From the NCBI GenBank assembly GCA_029721515.1, contig CM056569.1, positions 16,399,007 through 16,463,006 of the forward strand: a DNA stretch of 64,000 nt, read 5' to 3'. The translations under genes were made by a program, and so were the position numbers. Positions 12,394 to 23,710 of this stretch are shown here, in pieces. The DNA is from Synanceia verrucosa (lineage: Eukaryota > Chordata > Actinopteri > Perciformes > Synanceiidae). Every line of letters begins with the position of its first letter. Positions within the stretch are counted from its first letter, which is position 1. The notes under the pieces are model-generated. The model did no database searches, was not told the origin of the DNA, and was given only the letters and a program-made list of their open reading frames with translations.

Positions 12394-13600
12394 TTTGGCA
12401 GTTGAGTCTCAGGTGATGTTACAGAGTAAATAAGAAGTAATGTAACTATTAGACTACTCTCAGTAGTGGGTAATTTATTTTTAAAATGTAAAGCAAGTAA
12501 CTATATGTCTAATCCATTATTTTTTGGAATAACTACCCAACACTAATTATGGCGATTCAGTTGTGTTCAGATATTTCAGTCGGGTGGTGGACTGACACAC
12601 TGACACTGACATCCGTACAGGAACTGACAAAATCATGCAGGTTCAGCAGAAACATCCTCAGCTCTTCAGCTTTATTGGTCAGTTTTAACAGTAAAAAAAA
12701 GTTTTTCAGTTTGAAACTCCCAAAAAAACCAAGTCAAATCATTGAACAGCATGATGTGATCTATATGTCCATTAAAATCTATATTTGCAAGACTAAAACA
12801 CTGCATACCAGGATATTGCATATTGCCTCATTTCCTCAGAAAAAAACATAAATCAATAGTTCTCCATTTTGCATCCAACACCATCATTTTCACATTTAGC
12901 AGGTTTATCAGTTTTATTATAATGTTATATCTTCTTTCATTAGAAAAAGCAGAAATCAAACTGTCAACATCACTGCTGCTACCTCACTTCCACATCTACA
13001 TGCAGCAGCAGCTGACATTATATTGATATAAATAACTATTTACAGAAAAAAATCTACACAGTTATGAATATTTCAACATAGAAATGACCATTTTTTCACC
13101 TTTATTATGGTGAGTTCAGGTTTAGATTATCTAATAAGTTCAGATTTGTGCTCTGACATCATATTACCTCCAGGTCCATCATTTACCTTCACAGACTGGA
13201 GTCAGGACTGCTTTGCTCTATAATCAGACAGATGTGTCACATGGTGACTGCTGCCAACAGAGAGGAGGAGGAGGATCCACAAGACATTTTCTTTGGAGCG
13301 TGGCCTAAGCATCTGTCAAATTAGTCTAAAAGCCTTCAGCTCAGGGGAGACATACAGGGACTGCCCTTGAAGTAGCTTTGGAGACAATATCCTTTCCCTC
13401 ACCATTTCATGGTCTCTCCATCATAGCACCATGTGCACCAATGAACTCACTGAGCAGATGATAGCAAGAATTAGAGGCTTTCTCCTCATCTGATAGGCCT
13501 GTCTGAGAAAGCAGGGCCTTATGTGTGACCTATAGAGACACCCTCCTATGAAACGACCTTCCCATACTGTTAAACTGTATATTTAGAGAAAATGATCACA
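12394..13600. other. Intergenic, nothing recognised
   Basis: The array stops abruptly with a partial unit (TTTGAAATTATTTGG). The following DNA is AT-rich with no recognised coding or RNA content. Confidence 0.5.
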
Positions 13601-13639
13601 TGGTCAACCCTAGAATGATAATAACAAGTCAAATTTACT

Positions 13640-13915
13640 GTATAAAGCACCTTTCTGGGATTTTGAAATAAGCAGACAATGAGAAAGAAGCGTGGAATGA
13701 GTGAGGAGAGCTTGTAAGTGGTGGTGAAAAGGTGGTTTTGAACAGTTTTTGAAAATATCCAAAGTAGTATGTTGGTGGGGAGACCCTTCCAGAAGGTTGG
13801 AGTTTTTTGTCCAAATGTTCGGCAATGGGTGTGAAGGGTGGAGACGAGCAGGCAAGAGTCTGAAGAATGGAGGTTTCTGGGTGGGGTTTGATTTAGGAGG
13901 CTTTTGATTGGGTAG
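13640..13915 (-). mobile_element. L2/CR1-type LINE, C-terminal coding remnant
   Basis: Read on the minus strand, the frame contains RNLHSSDSCLLV, then a THCRTFG..TPTFWKGLPTNI..FSKTVQNHLF succession. This follows the pattern of the extreme C-terminus of fish L2-type ORF2 proteins (SSD.LLV, TFG.R.F, LWN.LP, FK..LKTHLF). No catalytic reverse transcriptase motifs are present. It is a short decayed 3' fragment. Confidence 0.5.
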
Positions 13916-14035
13916 GGAGCCCCTACATGGGCATGGTGCACACAAGATACACAAGTACATGCAACATCACCAGACTGACTCTCCTCCTGTGCAGTCACAG
14001 AAGATAGCTTATCCTCAGAGAAAGCTGTCACAAAC

Positions 14036-14225
14036 TCTTTGAGTGCCAGCCATTTTTTCCAGCATTTTTGCCCATTTTGAGTCATATTGTAAGACCCACA
14101 GAATATTTTGTACTATGTCTCTGAAAACACTGAATAGCTGAAATGAAAGTAGAGACTCTCTATTTCATCATGAAAAAAAAACAATCGTTTTTACCTTGTT
14201 CCATTCCTGTTTTATCAGAGGTCTG
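14036..14225 (+). repeat. TTAA-family MITE fragment, copy A
   Basis: It starts AACTCTTTGAGTGCCAGCC and runs through CAGCATTTTTGCCCATTTT, an ACAGAATATTTTGTAC run and TTTCATCATGAAAAA to TGTTTTATCAGAGG. The same order occurs at 45,365-45,540 and, inverted, at 28,993-29,215. Terminal TTAA is not evident here. Confidence 0.7.
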
Positions 14226-14605
14226 ATGGTGACATTTCCATACCAGCAGATAATGGAGAATTTGAGGGTTGATTCGATAAAAGCTTTATAAAACAGTGTC
14301 ATCAGTGTTTTGTCCACCTGAAACGTGTCTAATTTTCTTGGCTAAGTGCAGAGAGTCTCTGTTGCCCTTTCTTGCACCAAGAGGTGGTGTTCAGGTCAAA
14401 TTGAAGGCGGCCATTGATCAAGTTGCCTAGACTTGTAAGATGATACAGCTTCAACATCTTTGCCGTTTATGGCACTGTGCTTAAAACCAAGGGGATTGCG
14501 TCTAAAATCTTTGGACGTGTCCTTAGTTTTGCTGATGTTCAGGTGCAAAAAAGCATCATTGCACCAGGACACAAAATCCTTAATAACAGGACCATGCTCA
14601 TCCTC
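14225..14605 (-). mobile_element. LINE reverse transcriptase fragment (3' part)
   Basis: The minus strand encodes a run with the order IKDFVSWCNDAFLHLNISKT followed by KD..KDFRRNP, which is the post-catalytic region of L2/Rex1-like fish LINE reverse transcriptases. It is separated from an upstream fragment (14,685-14,827) by about 75 bp of unrelated tail-like sequence. It is degenerate and not functional. Confidence 0.6.
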
Positions 14606-14684
14606 ATGGGCTTCTCATTAGAATAGAATAGAATAGTTTATTTATTCATCCCCCTTGGGGGGAAATTTTATTAGAGAGTCATTT
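14606..14684 (-). repeat. LINE 3'-tail-like insert
   Basis: TTAGAATAGAATAGAATAG followed by TTTATTTATTCATCCCCC and TTGGGGGGAAATTTTA. The same type of tail occurs at 63,004-63,065 and in part at 21,695. It interrupts the reverse transcriptase fragment, so it is probably a separate, strongly truncated insertion. Confidence 0.5.
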
Positions 14685-14827
14685 GTAATTTTTATAATGT
14701 GCCTATGATCATATTGGCTACAACAGTTGTTGGTGTACAGTATGTACAACAGAGGGGAGAGGACGCACCCCTGCAGTGAGCCTGTGGATGATATTAGACC
14801 ACTGGACAAATTGTGCCTCAACATCAC
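14685..14827 (-). mobile_element. LINE reverse transcriptase fragment (motif B region)
   Basis: The minus-strand frame has STGSLQGCVLSPLLYILYTN, matching reverse transcriptase motif B (S.GxPQGxxLSPLL.xLYTN), and then IIKITNDSLI, a mutated form of the catalytic F/Y-A-D-D region. Both the proline and the first catalytic aspartate context are changed. It is the upstream half of the LINE fragment at 14,225-14,605. Confidence 0.65.
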
Positions 14828-15384
14828 GTTAAGCTAATCATTCAGACCATAAACTCATGTTTACAGCAGGAGAGAAAAAGGTCATTTTCCCACAGACTTC
14901 AACAAAAACAGACTTCTTTTTGAAACCACCAGTATCGCCCCCTGCTGGTTGTTAGAAAGAATGAAGGTTTAGTTACATCAGTATGGGCTTCATTTCCATT
15001 GTTCACAAACCAACCAGTGATAGTTCCACTGGCTATTCATACACAGCCTATGATCATGACACACCGGTGTTAAAACGTGTCTCCTGGATGAATGTCCACT
15101 TTATTGGACCATCAACCCTTTTTATACCATGTCCCTAATTCTTGTAGTATTATTTACAGGACACATGGCGTAGAGAAAGGCGTACTTAATGCACGCTACA
15201 TGTCTTGCACATATATCGTTCATATGTCTTTTCATGCAGACTGAAGGAGGGACAGACATGCTGTAGATGTGTTTTCAAACCTTTCATACTGTATTTATCC
15301 ACTTAGTCGTCGTCAGCCTCAACATTATTTCCATGTAGAGTCCAGATAAAGGCTGTAAACAGGCTAAATGATGTGTCACAAAGT
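14828..15384. other. Intergenic, nothing recognised
   Basis: No coding frame or repeat was recognised in this stretch. Confidence 0.45.
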
Positions 15385-15749
15385 TCAGTCAAGTCAAGTC
15401 AGTTTGTATAGCCCAATATCACAAATTATCAAGATGCCTCAGAGGGCTTTACAATCTGTACAGGATATGACACTCTGTCCTTTACAAATGACCCTCACAT
15501 CGACTAAGGAACCCCCCCCCCCCAAAAAAAAACCCTTTTAACAGGGAAAAAGAAACGGAAGAAACCTCAGGAAGAGCAACAGAGGAGGGATCCTTCTTCA
15601 GGATGGACAGACGTGCAGTAGATGCCATGTGTACAGAATAACAATAATGAAAACACATTAACACTACATATAACAACAGTTACTACATAGAGAATTGTAT
15701 GAAAGTGTCCAAGGGGATGAAGAGCATCATCAAGCTGTCAGCAATGGAC

Positions 15750-15998
15750 GAGCAACACGTCTTCCTCTCCACCATGCCAAAGGGTGAAGTCTGGATAGTA
15801 CGTCTTCCTCCCCACCACACCAACGGGTGAAGCCTGGATAGTACGTCTTCCTCTCCACCACACCAACGGGTGAAGCCTGGATAGTACGTCTTCCTCTCCA
15901 CCACACCAACGGATGAAGCCTGGATAGTACGTCTTCCTCTCCACCATGCCAAGCAGGAGAAGCCTGGATAGTACGTCTTCCTCTCCACCATGCCAAGC
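15750..15998. repeat. 43-bp minisatellite, about 6 copies
   Basis: A unit beginning CGTCTTCCTCTCCACCA and ending GAAGCCTGGATAGTA repeats six times. Since 43 is not divisible by 3, the same repeat is read in all three minus frames, giving three overlapping open frames of 88-109 codons that cycle through the same peptides. They should not be taken as genes. Confidence 0.85.
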
Positions 15999-16382
15999 AG
16001 GAGAAGTGCTCATCTCCACCATGTCACTCAGTACCAGGAGATGAAGCCTGACTGGTCTGCACCACAACCCCTATTCCACCAGGTAGACTGGATCCATGGA
16101 TACCTGTGAGATGAGAACGCACAGAGACTACAAGGCACAAAACTAATCTGCAGCATGTGTTAAAGGGAGGAAGAGTAAACACATCTTCTTCTCCACTACT
16201 GTGGAGCTGAAAGCACAGGGACTCCGGGGAAGAAGATGAGTTAGTAAAATGACTTAATGGAGGCATCGAAATGAAGAAGAAGAGAAGGTCAGTGTGTCAG
16301 AGGAAGTCCCCCGGCAGTCTAGACCTATAGCAGCATAACTAAGGATTGATCCAAGGCAGCCTGAGTCAACCTTGGATCAGTC

Positions 16383-16709
16383 CTAACTATAAACACTATC
16401 AAAAAGGAAAGTCTTAAGCCTACTCTTGAATAAGGGGATGGTGTCTGCCTCCCGGACTGAAAGAGGGAGTTGGTTCCACAGAAGAGGAGCTTGATAACTG
16501 AAAGCTCTAGCTCCCATTCTACTTTTATAAACCCTAGGAACCGCTAATAGTCCTGCATTCTGAGAGCGCAGAGTTCTAGCAGGATTATGAGGCACTATTA
16601 GCTCTTTGAGATAAAATGGTGCCTGACCATTCAGTGCCTTGTAGGTGAGGAGGATGATTTTAAATTCTAGTCTAGATTTTACAGGGAGCCAGCGCAGAGA
16701 GGCTAACAC
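16383..16709 (-). pseudogene. LINE ORF2 C-terminal fragment, 108 codons
   Basis: The frame reads LRWLPVKSRLEFKIILLTYK, then ALNGQAPFYLKELI, RTLRSQNAGLLAVPR, GARAFSYQAPLLWNQLPLSV and FKSRLKTFLF. This is the typical end of L2/CR1-type ORF2 proteins: LHWLPV, TYKALNG.AP.YL, LRS..., AP.LWN.LP, FK..LKT.LF. The frame is open, but the reverse transcriptase and endonuclease are absent, so it is the end of a 5'-truncated insertion. The catalytic residues are not included. Confidence 0.75.
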
Positions 16710-16715
16710 AGGAGA

Positions 16716-17241
16716 AAAAGTTTAATTTGTCGAAACCACAAAAACCCATAATGTTAAGAACAGCCAGTCTTTGCAGAGAACACACAAATTAAACAATTAT
16801 GAAGTCACACACATGAATTATTGGATGATATATTAAAGCATTAATTAGAGAGAGCTGCCTGTCATTTTAACGATTGAAAGTCAGAGCTGGAAAGAAAGAA
16901 GAGAAAAGCAGCTGGCTGAATGTTTCCTTCGCTGCTTTGTTAATGATAATTAGTGTTGTACTTTAGTGAATCTCATTGTCACAGTCACTCAAATCATTCT
17001 TCACGTTCATTGTAATTTTAAACTGCCGTAAGTTACATTCAACATTTTAAATGTGATTGAAACAAAAGAAGAAGTTAGGGTGGGGCTGGATGGAGGAGGC
17101 AGGCAGAGTTGATGGAGAGGTAGAGATGGAGACAAGGAGGAGAACTTTGAGTGAAGGATGAAACATGAGGTTGAGAAGATCAGATGGAGCAAGAGGACGA
17201 GGACACGAGGAAACAGGGAGCACGAGGTACTGTACGTGAAC
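16716..17241. other. Intergenic, nothing recognised
   Basis: Contains a moderately purine-rich stretch near 17,060-17,220 but no supportable gene. Confidence 0.45.
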
Positions 17242-17244
17242 TTA

Positions 17245-17820
17245 GGCTACGTTCAGACTGCAGCCTGAAGTGACCCAAGTCAGATTTTTTGCCCCTATGT
17301 GATCTGTATCTGCTCTTTTAATTACAGTCTGAATGACACAGATCCGATTATTTTGAAATGCGATCCAGACCACTTGGATATCCATCCATCCATTATCTAC
17401 CTCTTATCCTCTCATAGGGTCATGGGGGGGCTGGAGTCTATCCCAGCTGTTTTAGGGTGAAAGGCAGGGTACACCCTGGACAAGTCTCCAGTTCATCACA
17501 GGACACATAGAGACAGACAACAACTCACACTCACATTCACACCTACGGACAATTTAAATTAACCAATTAACCTAATCCCCATGCATGTTTTTGGATGGTG
17601 GGAGGAAGCCGGAGTACCAGAGAGAACCCACACAGACACGGGGAGCACATGCAAACTCCACACAGAAAGGCCCCGGGCCCGGGATTTGAACCCAGTACCT
17701 TCTTGCTGTGAGGAAACAGTGCTACCCACTACACCACCGCTGCCACTGTGGTATGTGGTCCTAAAACCAATACATATCCAATCTTTTGACATGCGACTTC
17801 AGTCTGAGACGGAGACAAAA
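17245..17820 (+). mobile_element. Harbinger-like element end interrupted by a SINE
   Basis: It begins with TTA then GGCTACGTTCAGACTGCAGC, matching the inverted copy ending at 47,225 (GGCTACATTCAGACTGCAGC on the minus strand). The two copies stay parallel through TCTTTTAATTACAGTCTGAA and ATGTGGTCCTAAAACC. Here a SINE lies between CCACTTGGAT and ATGTGGTCC, which are adjacent in the 47-kb copy. The right terminus is not found. Confidence 0.65.
17381..17752 (-). mobile_element. tRNA-derived SINE, near full length
   Basis: On the minus strand it has a tRNA-like head with an A-box-like GTGTAGTGGGTAGCACTG and a B-box-like GGGTTCAAATCCCGG, followed by a body with CCTCCCACCATCCAAAAA and CTGGGATAGACTCCAGC, ending in a (GGAT)n tail. 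Further copies lie at 21,385, 35,425, 44,453, 60,161, 61,485 and 63,145. The comparison with 47,000-47,225 shows the empty target. Confidence 0.8.
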
Positions 17821-17862
17821 AGTGGTGAAAAAGTGTCCTCTACTGTGTACTATTGGAGTTTA

Positions 17863-17883
17863 TCAATAATAATAATAATAATG
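17863..17883. repeat. (AAT)n microsatellite
   Basis: Short AATAATAATAAT run. Confidence 0.8.
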
Positions 17884-17885
17884 CA

Positions 17886-19178
17886 TTTTGATATTGTTTT
17901 ATATTATTTTTTGTAATAATAATCTATCTAAAGTATATATTTTTGTTTGTACATACTGGTGGATTAACCATTACAAAAACATTAAAATATTCTGGTAATC
18001 AGTAAAACTATTAGTTTAGGACAAAGGTGGTAAACACCTGACACTGTGTGGAGGAATATTACATTTATTAAGCACTGTTATTACCTGATATTCTCTCACC
18101 TTTAGTGTCCTCTCCTCCACTGACAGCAAACGGACAGAGACACAGCCTCCAGCCATAAATACATTAAACATCACGGTCTTAACGTATTGTAAACACTGCA
18201 ACACAATTATCCCCTGAGTGGTTGTGCAGGCAATGAACCGTGCTAATGGTGAGCCATTAAATCACTTTTACAGAGTGCGGCCTTGAACACTGCATGTCCT
18301 GTAGTGTAAAGTGAGAGAAAACATCAGCAGCAGATGCTACGTCATTTACAAGCCTCGCCGTCCATTTTCAACTCTAATTAAGCAGGGTGAGTTTATCTAA
18401 TCCACTCTGTCAGGCCATCCAACACTGGCCACAGAGATGAAGAATGAGTGAGTAGGAGGGATAAGTGAGGAGCATGTAGAGCTGAACAACCAAGACAATA
18501 GGCCCTGAGCACAGGCACCTATGATTATGATAGTAATAGATATTATTTATAGCTAAACCCAATGGTCCTAAGCATTGTTTACAAGGTGCTTTACAGGGTA
18601 AAACCAACAAACAAGAATCATAAAAGTCTTGATCCTAAAAACAAGAACAACTCTATCTATGAGGCAATCAAGAGATACGAGAGACAAAAACAACAGACAA
18701 CACTTCTTACGGACCATTTTGTATCTGTGAGCTTGTTTGCCATCTCTTTTTAGTCATTATGTAACTGTTTTTGGTACATTATTTACTCCTCTTGGTCATC
18801 TTTGTGCTTGTTTTGTATCTCTTTTTGCCATCTGTGTGGTTGTTATCCATCTCTTTTGGTCATTATCTAACTCTTTTTGGTTGTTTTCCTTGTTCTTTTG
18901 ATCTCTCTGTGGAAAATTTTTCATTACTTTTTGGCTGTTTCGTGTCTTTCATTTTACATTTGTCATTTTCAGTCATGGCTCTCTTCCATCCCCTTATTAA
19001 GGTGTGGACATGCTTGGAACTAACTCGTCTGTGTGTTTTATCTTCCAGGCAGCTAAAAACGGATTTTAAGTTTTTAAGCTCAATATATCTAAGTTTCAGT
19101 CCTTTCTCCACAATTTCACTTCCAGAAACTTTAGTCCATAATTTGATAGGACTTTTGGGCACTTAAAAAAATATTTGC
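17886..19178. other. Intergenic; degenerate T-rich repeats at 18,750-18,980
   Basis: Variations of a TCTCTTTTTGGTCATT-type phrase recur about eight times between 18,750 and 18,980. They create a hydrophobic open frame of 131 codons at 18,771-19,166 that looks like membrane segments but is a by-product of T-richness. Nothing else was recognised. Confidence 0.45.
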
Positions 19179-19291
19179 TTCACTGATTTGAGAGGTACAG
19201 ATGGGTTTGGCACACTAATGTGCCCCGTTGCATGTGCCTTCACTGATTTGAGAGGTACAGATGGGTTTGGCACACTAATGTGCCCCGTTGC
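19179..19291. repeat. 60-bp tandem duplication
   Basis: TTCACTGATTTGAGAGGTAC through AATGTGCCCCGTTGCA is present twice with a 60-bp period and no mismatch in the shared part, which suggests a recent duplication. Confidence 0.9.
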
Positions 19292-20035
19292 AATTGCTCT
19301 CATGGATCATCCGGATGCCTTTTCCAGCTATTTTAATGGCAGAAGACAGGTCGTCTTACAGTCAGGGGAGAGGTTTCCTGAGCCAGACTCACTGTCAGCT
19401 CGAAGACTGTCAAAGATTTAACATTGTAAACAAGTCAAACAACTGATTATTGATCATTTAGTGGCCTGCATCCATTGAAGTCTGTGTTTCTCTTTGCATT
19501 CCTGTTCTGACTTCCAGCAGCACGATGTGCTTTTCCGCCACAATGTGCGCAGAAATAATGACGTCCACTCCTCATCGGTCTATTGTCAAGGATAATGACC
19601 AATAACCTCCCTTATGTATTGATGACATTTCTCCTGTCCTATCAACTGAGGACTGCTAATGACAGGCTTTCTTTCTAAATAAATAGTCTGTTTTCCTTGA
19701 ATGAACACTGATAAAAGCCCAATGTGTTTACTTCAACAACCCCAATTTTCCAGACAAAGACCCCCTTTGTTAAGACTTCATTAGCTCTATTCACTTTGAG
19801 ACAGCATGAATGGCATCACTTATGGACTGTACATGCTGTTCTTGATGGGCTGAACACACCTGTTGGCATTTTGAAGAGCTTCATGCAGATGAAAAAGTCA
19901 GGAAACCACTGAGGTTGGTTCAGGAAACACACAGACATGTTAATAACTTGGGTGTGGAGGCAGAGGTGAGGTGTGTTAGAGGCAGAGATAAGCTCAAAGG
20001 AGTAAAAAGTAAGTAATTAAGAGCTCTTAGGTACA
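19292..20035. other. Intergenic, nothing recognised
   Basis: Only short chance open frames; no feature could be supported. Confidence 0.45.
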
Positions 20036-20037
20036 GC

Positions 20038-20400
20038 TCACCAGTACCAGGTTGGTGCCCTTTTTACCATCAGAACTGCCTTAATTCTTGGTGGCACAGA
20101 TTCAGAAAGGAGTTGGAAACATTCATCACAGATTTTGGTCCATATTGACATGATAGCAGATTTTCTTTTGCAGACCATGCTCTGTGAACCCTGGAGATGG
20201 TTGTAGTGAAAGTACCAGTAGATCATCAGTTTCTGAAATACTCAGACGAGCCATTCTGACACCAACAACCATGCCACGTTCAAAGTCACTTAAATCGTCT
20301 TTCTTCCTCATTCTGATGCTCTGTTTGAACTTCAGCAGGTTGTCTTGACCACATGACAAAAGGCATTGAGGTGCTGTCATGTGATTGGCCGATTAGATAC
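20038..20400 (-). mobile_element. Internally deleted Tc1-like element
   Basis: On the minus strand the frame has KDDLSDFERGMVVGVRMA then LSISETDDLL, the N-terminal helix-turn-helix region of a fish Tc1-type transposase. Soon afterwards comes CFQLLSESVPPRIKAVLM, which corresponds to the extreme C-terminal helix of such enzymes. The catalytic core between them is missing, so this is a non-autonomous deletion derivative. Clear terminal inverted repeats were not identified. Confidence 0.65.
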
Positions 20401-21384
20401 AGTATTTTGTTAATAGAGCTCAGGATGTCATGCGACTCCTTTTTTTTACGCTTCTATATTGGCAGTAAAATCTGCATCAAAATGAGTGGTGCCAGCAGTA
20501 AATTTGCGCTGTTAGAGTTTTAAATCAAAAATATTTTACTATATGCAGTAAAATAGAGCAATATCTCTGACCCTTATCATGTCACCAGTATACTTTTCAC
20601 AAATCTTGAAAAGGTTTAGTAGTTGTTGTAGATGTTTTAAAGTCTCTTCTCTCGTGAATCATATTATTGGAAATCACACAATGTTCTTTTCGTTGCTGTA
20701 ATCACTAGAACAGACTTCAAACAGCACACTAGCAGACATAACGTGCATTGAGTTTAATCTGAAGGAAGACTGAAACGACTCTGCAGACAAACATTTTTAC
20801 GTTGTGTTTGCTTGTTGCTGTGTCAGCAATGGGAAGCGCCGCAAAATTCACGCCATAATGGTCTAACGTGTGTTTAATGAAAGTACAATCGTTCACAATC
20901 AGAATAAAAACATGTAAAATAAATCAGATATAAAGTTTAGGGAACACTGGATTCTGTACCTGATATAAAGTGGTTGCTGTTGGTTCCCACTGCTCTGTTT
21001 CCTTATGATCACTTCTTGCACGTTTTATAATGTATCAGTTATCCGTCTCTGTCTTCATTCAGGATCTTTGGTAATCCTGTAAAATGATCTTCTCTTTGCT
21101 CGTCTTCAGCTGTTCTGGCATCCTGGAGCACAATAGCTATCCACCATATCTCCGAGAAACGTTTATAGGCGTTTAGCTGCAAGCGGTGAGATCCCTGGCA
21201 GTAGTTTAAACAGAGCGCTTTCCTGCCAACATGGCATGGTGCTTTGATTTTGACAGTTGCATGCTGGGATTGTGTGAAGTCAACTGCCGGAGCTCTGTGA
21301 ACAGGTGCATAATTAGAATAGGATAAGCTAGACATGGAGAGTAATTTACAACTTAGCATAAGAAAGACTAAGTTTAAGGGTTTT
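20401..21384. other. Intergenic, nothing recognised
   Basis: No feature could be supported. Confidence 0.45.
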
Positions 21385-21640
21385 TTAGGGTTCTCTCTGG
21401 TACCTCTGGTGGATACCTCCCACCATCCAAAAACATGCATGGGGATTGGGTTAATTGGTTAATTTAAATTGACTGTAGGTGTGAATGTGAGTGTGAGTGG
21501 TTGTCTGTCTCTATGTGTCCTGTGATGAACTGGAGACTTGTCCAGGGTGTACCCTGCCTTTCACCCTAAGGCCGCTGGGATAGGCTCCAGCCCCCCAAAG
21601 ACCCTATGTGAGGATAAGCGGTAGAAAATGGATGGATGCA
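21385..21640 (+). mobile_element. SINE, 5'-truncated
   Basis: Body and tail of the same tRNA-derived SINE: CTCCCACCATCCAAAAACAT, GGTTAATTTAAATTGAC and a GGATGGATG tail. The tRNA-like head with the B box is missing. Confidence 0.8.
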
Positions 21641-21689
21641 CTACTGCATAAATATGTGATGGAAACAAAGGACTTAAAAGGAGAATAGA

Positions 21690-22195
21690 ATAGATCTTTA
21701 TTGTCATTGACGTAGCAGCTCTTTGTCATGTTATGTTCTTCAGACTGACTATGACAACAATATACAGTTATTTACATCAAAAACCAAATGTGCAAAAAGC
21801 ATTTAGTGCAAATAAAGATTGTGCTGGATTAGTGCTAATGCAGATGTATAACTAGAAAAGCACTCAGAGAGCGCGGACCACCGTCAAGGCAGCATTATGC
21901 CCCGATTTTGTCCTCTATGCACTGTTTTTTGAGATTATCGTGGAAAATATTCATATTTGACTGTAAGAATACACCCTGGAGCGTTCAGAAATATGCAAAA
22001 TCTCCCATACATTACTATGGCGTGACCTTTGACCTTGATGACCACCAAAATGAATCAGTTTTAAGTTCGGCCACTTCTGACCAATCCTGAAAATTTTGTC
22101 AAAATCCGTCCATAACTTTTTGAGTTATTTTGTAAACCATCAAACTAACAAACAAACCCTGGTGATCACATGACCTCCTTGGTGGAGGTAATTAG
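21690..22195 (+). repeat. Interspersed repeat, copy 1 of pair with 39,776-40,215
   Basis: After a LINE-tail-like AATAGAATAGATCTTTATTG, the stretch runs AGCACTCAGAGAGCGCGGAC, CCCATACATTACTATGGCGT, TTTGACCTTGATGACC and TCCGTCCATAACTTTTTGAG to CCTCCTTGGTGGAGGTAA. The same order is seen at 39,776-40,215. The two ends carry a weak inverted motif (CCNNCGTCAAGG versus CCTTGGTGGAGG). Confidence 0.7.
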
Positions 22196-22199
22196 CAGG

Positions 22200-23495
22200 G
22201 ACTTCATTCATCATATTTTATTTTAGTTACTAATTCACTTCAGTGCTGACAAACCTCAACCCTACCCTGCAGCTCAGCTGCTATAGAGTGGATATTATCC
22301 ACACAACCACAAGAGGTCCGGGCGTTGAACAAACAACCAGCTGTGTTTTTTCTGCTGAGACATCCTAATACTTGCGTGGGAAGGTCAGGTAGTTCCAAAA
22401 GTACAAAGCCGCTCTTGAATTCCCCAATAAGATAGAACTCAAGTCGGGCCAGCTACGACTCGTTACTTATTCGATAAATGCATTTCCATCGCTGCTTATT
22501 GTATTTGAAGAGACTGTGAAAACATTTTAGCAGCTCAGGAGGTTTTACTAGCTCCTGTCGTTGCCAGAAAGAGAAAGAGACGGTAGACGGAAAGGATCTG
22601 TGCACCTTCCCTCCTCCTCTCCCTGCTGTATCTCCTGTCTTCTCTGGTTGGAAACAAAGCTGGACTGTCTGAGTGATGGGGGTAGTTCTGGACGTGAACC
22701 CCACACATCTGGTTTTAATTTCTCCTCTCCCGGTCTGTCTGCCCCTCTGTTGTCATTTGACCGATGGCTGATTGCAGCTCCAGACCTGAGCTGAAGAAGG
22801 ATGAACTGCTCATTTGATCTCATGGATGTTTAGATCACACTGTCAAGTGGCTGAAGGCATTTTAATATTTTTTATTCAGAGACAATTAAGCTTGGTAAGG
22901 TTTCAGAGTAACCTGGTCCAGTGCAGGTCTTCAGGTTCAGGTCTCAAGTCTGTGCTGAATGATCATGAGTCTGGACCTTAGAGGACCCCGGGAAAGAGGC
23001 TGATGAAGACCAAAAAAAAAAAAAAAACATAACATGACTGACTTTAATTTGAGTTCATGTGACTGTGACTTTAAGAGACAGCCGAGGGCGAACACCCACT
23101 ACCAAATGAGTCAACTGGTAACATTTGTTAAGGTCACTTCACACAAATCTCATAAAAAACTATTTTTTTTCCTGTTGTTTTCTGATTTTGTGGATATATT
23201 TCTTATATAACACTACATTTTCATGATTAAATGAGCAAGGCGAGTTGAACAGTGAAAAATGGTGACGTCACACACCAGTGAAATGATGAGATCTCCAGCC
23301 AACCATGCTGTAAAATGTCTATCAGTCCTGTGATCAGATACTGGAAAGTAAAAGACAGTGAAGCCAGAGCTCACTGCTGAGGTAAAGCACAAAGCAAAGC
23401 AACAAAAAGAGCCACACTTTATATTTATAGTACTCTATGTATACACACACACACCTTATAGAGGTGATTAACACCTGATCTTTTGCATTGAAGGA
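22200..23495. other. Intergenic, nothing recognised
   Basis: No feature could be supported; short overlapping open frames at 22,450-22,820 show no family resemblance. Confidence 0.45.
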
Positions 23496-23496
23496 C

Positions 23497-23710
23497 ATGA
23501 TATCACTGATATCATGATATATCATGACATGATATCACAATAAAAAGAAGTATAAGGATATTGTCTGTATCATATACTATTCTAATAAATACCCAAATCA
23601 TACAAGTTTCATTTTGTTTAAATTTGCTAAGTATCTTATATCCAGATTCACTGTTTTATGCTTTACATACAACAGTGAGTGATACAGACAATATCCTTAT
23701 ACTTCTTTTT
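23497..23710. repeat. Perfect 31-bp inverted repeat with palindromic flank
   Basis: 23,542-23,572 and 23,680-23,710 are exact reverse complements over 31 bases, separated by 107 bp. The left arm is preceded by a self-complementary ATGATATCA/TGATATCAT cluster (23,497-23,538). A 14-bp direct repeat ATCATATACTATTC occurs at 23,569 and 23,759. It could be a small MITE or a cruciform-forming site; no transposase relation is seen. Confidence 0.85.

Larger units (their letters stand above)
15385..16715 (-). mobile_element. L2-type LINE 3' end with long 3' untranslated region
   Basis: On the minus strand this begins with the ORF2 C-terminal coding remnant (16,383-16,709), followed by about 1 kb of non-coding sequence ending in a GTATAGCCCAATATCACAAA-type segment, a widespread fish repeat end. 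An internal C-tract/A-tract lies near 15,511-15,530, and a 43-bp minisatellite occupies 15,750-15,998. It is a 5'-truncated dead element. Confidence 0.6.

Noticed and set aside
4935..12405. Giant open frames (901, 1,035, 481, 413 and 277 codons) as genes for repeat proteins
   Set aside because: They come from a stop-free 51-bp unit read in several frames on both strands, and they start and end with the array. No promoter, leader or unique protein part is visible.
15683..16067. Three overlapping minus-strand frames as small proteins
   Set aside because: All three are the same 43-bp repeat read in different frames.
18771..19166. Hydrophobic 131-codon frame as a membrane protein
   Set aside because: It is produced by degenerate T-rich repeats.
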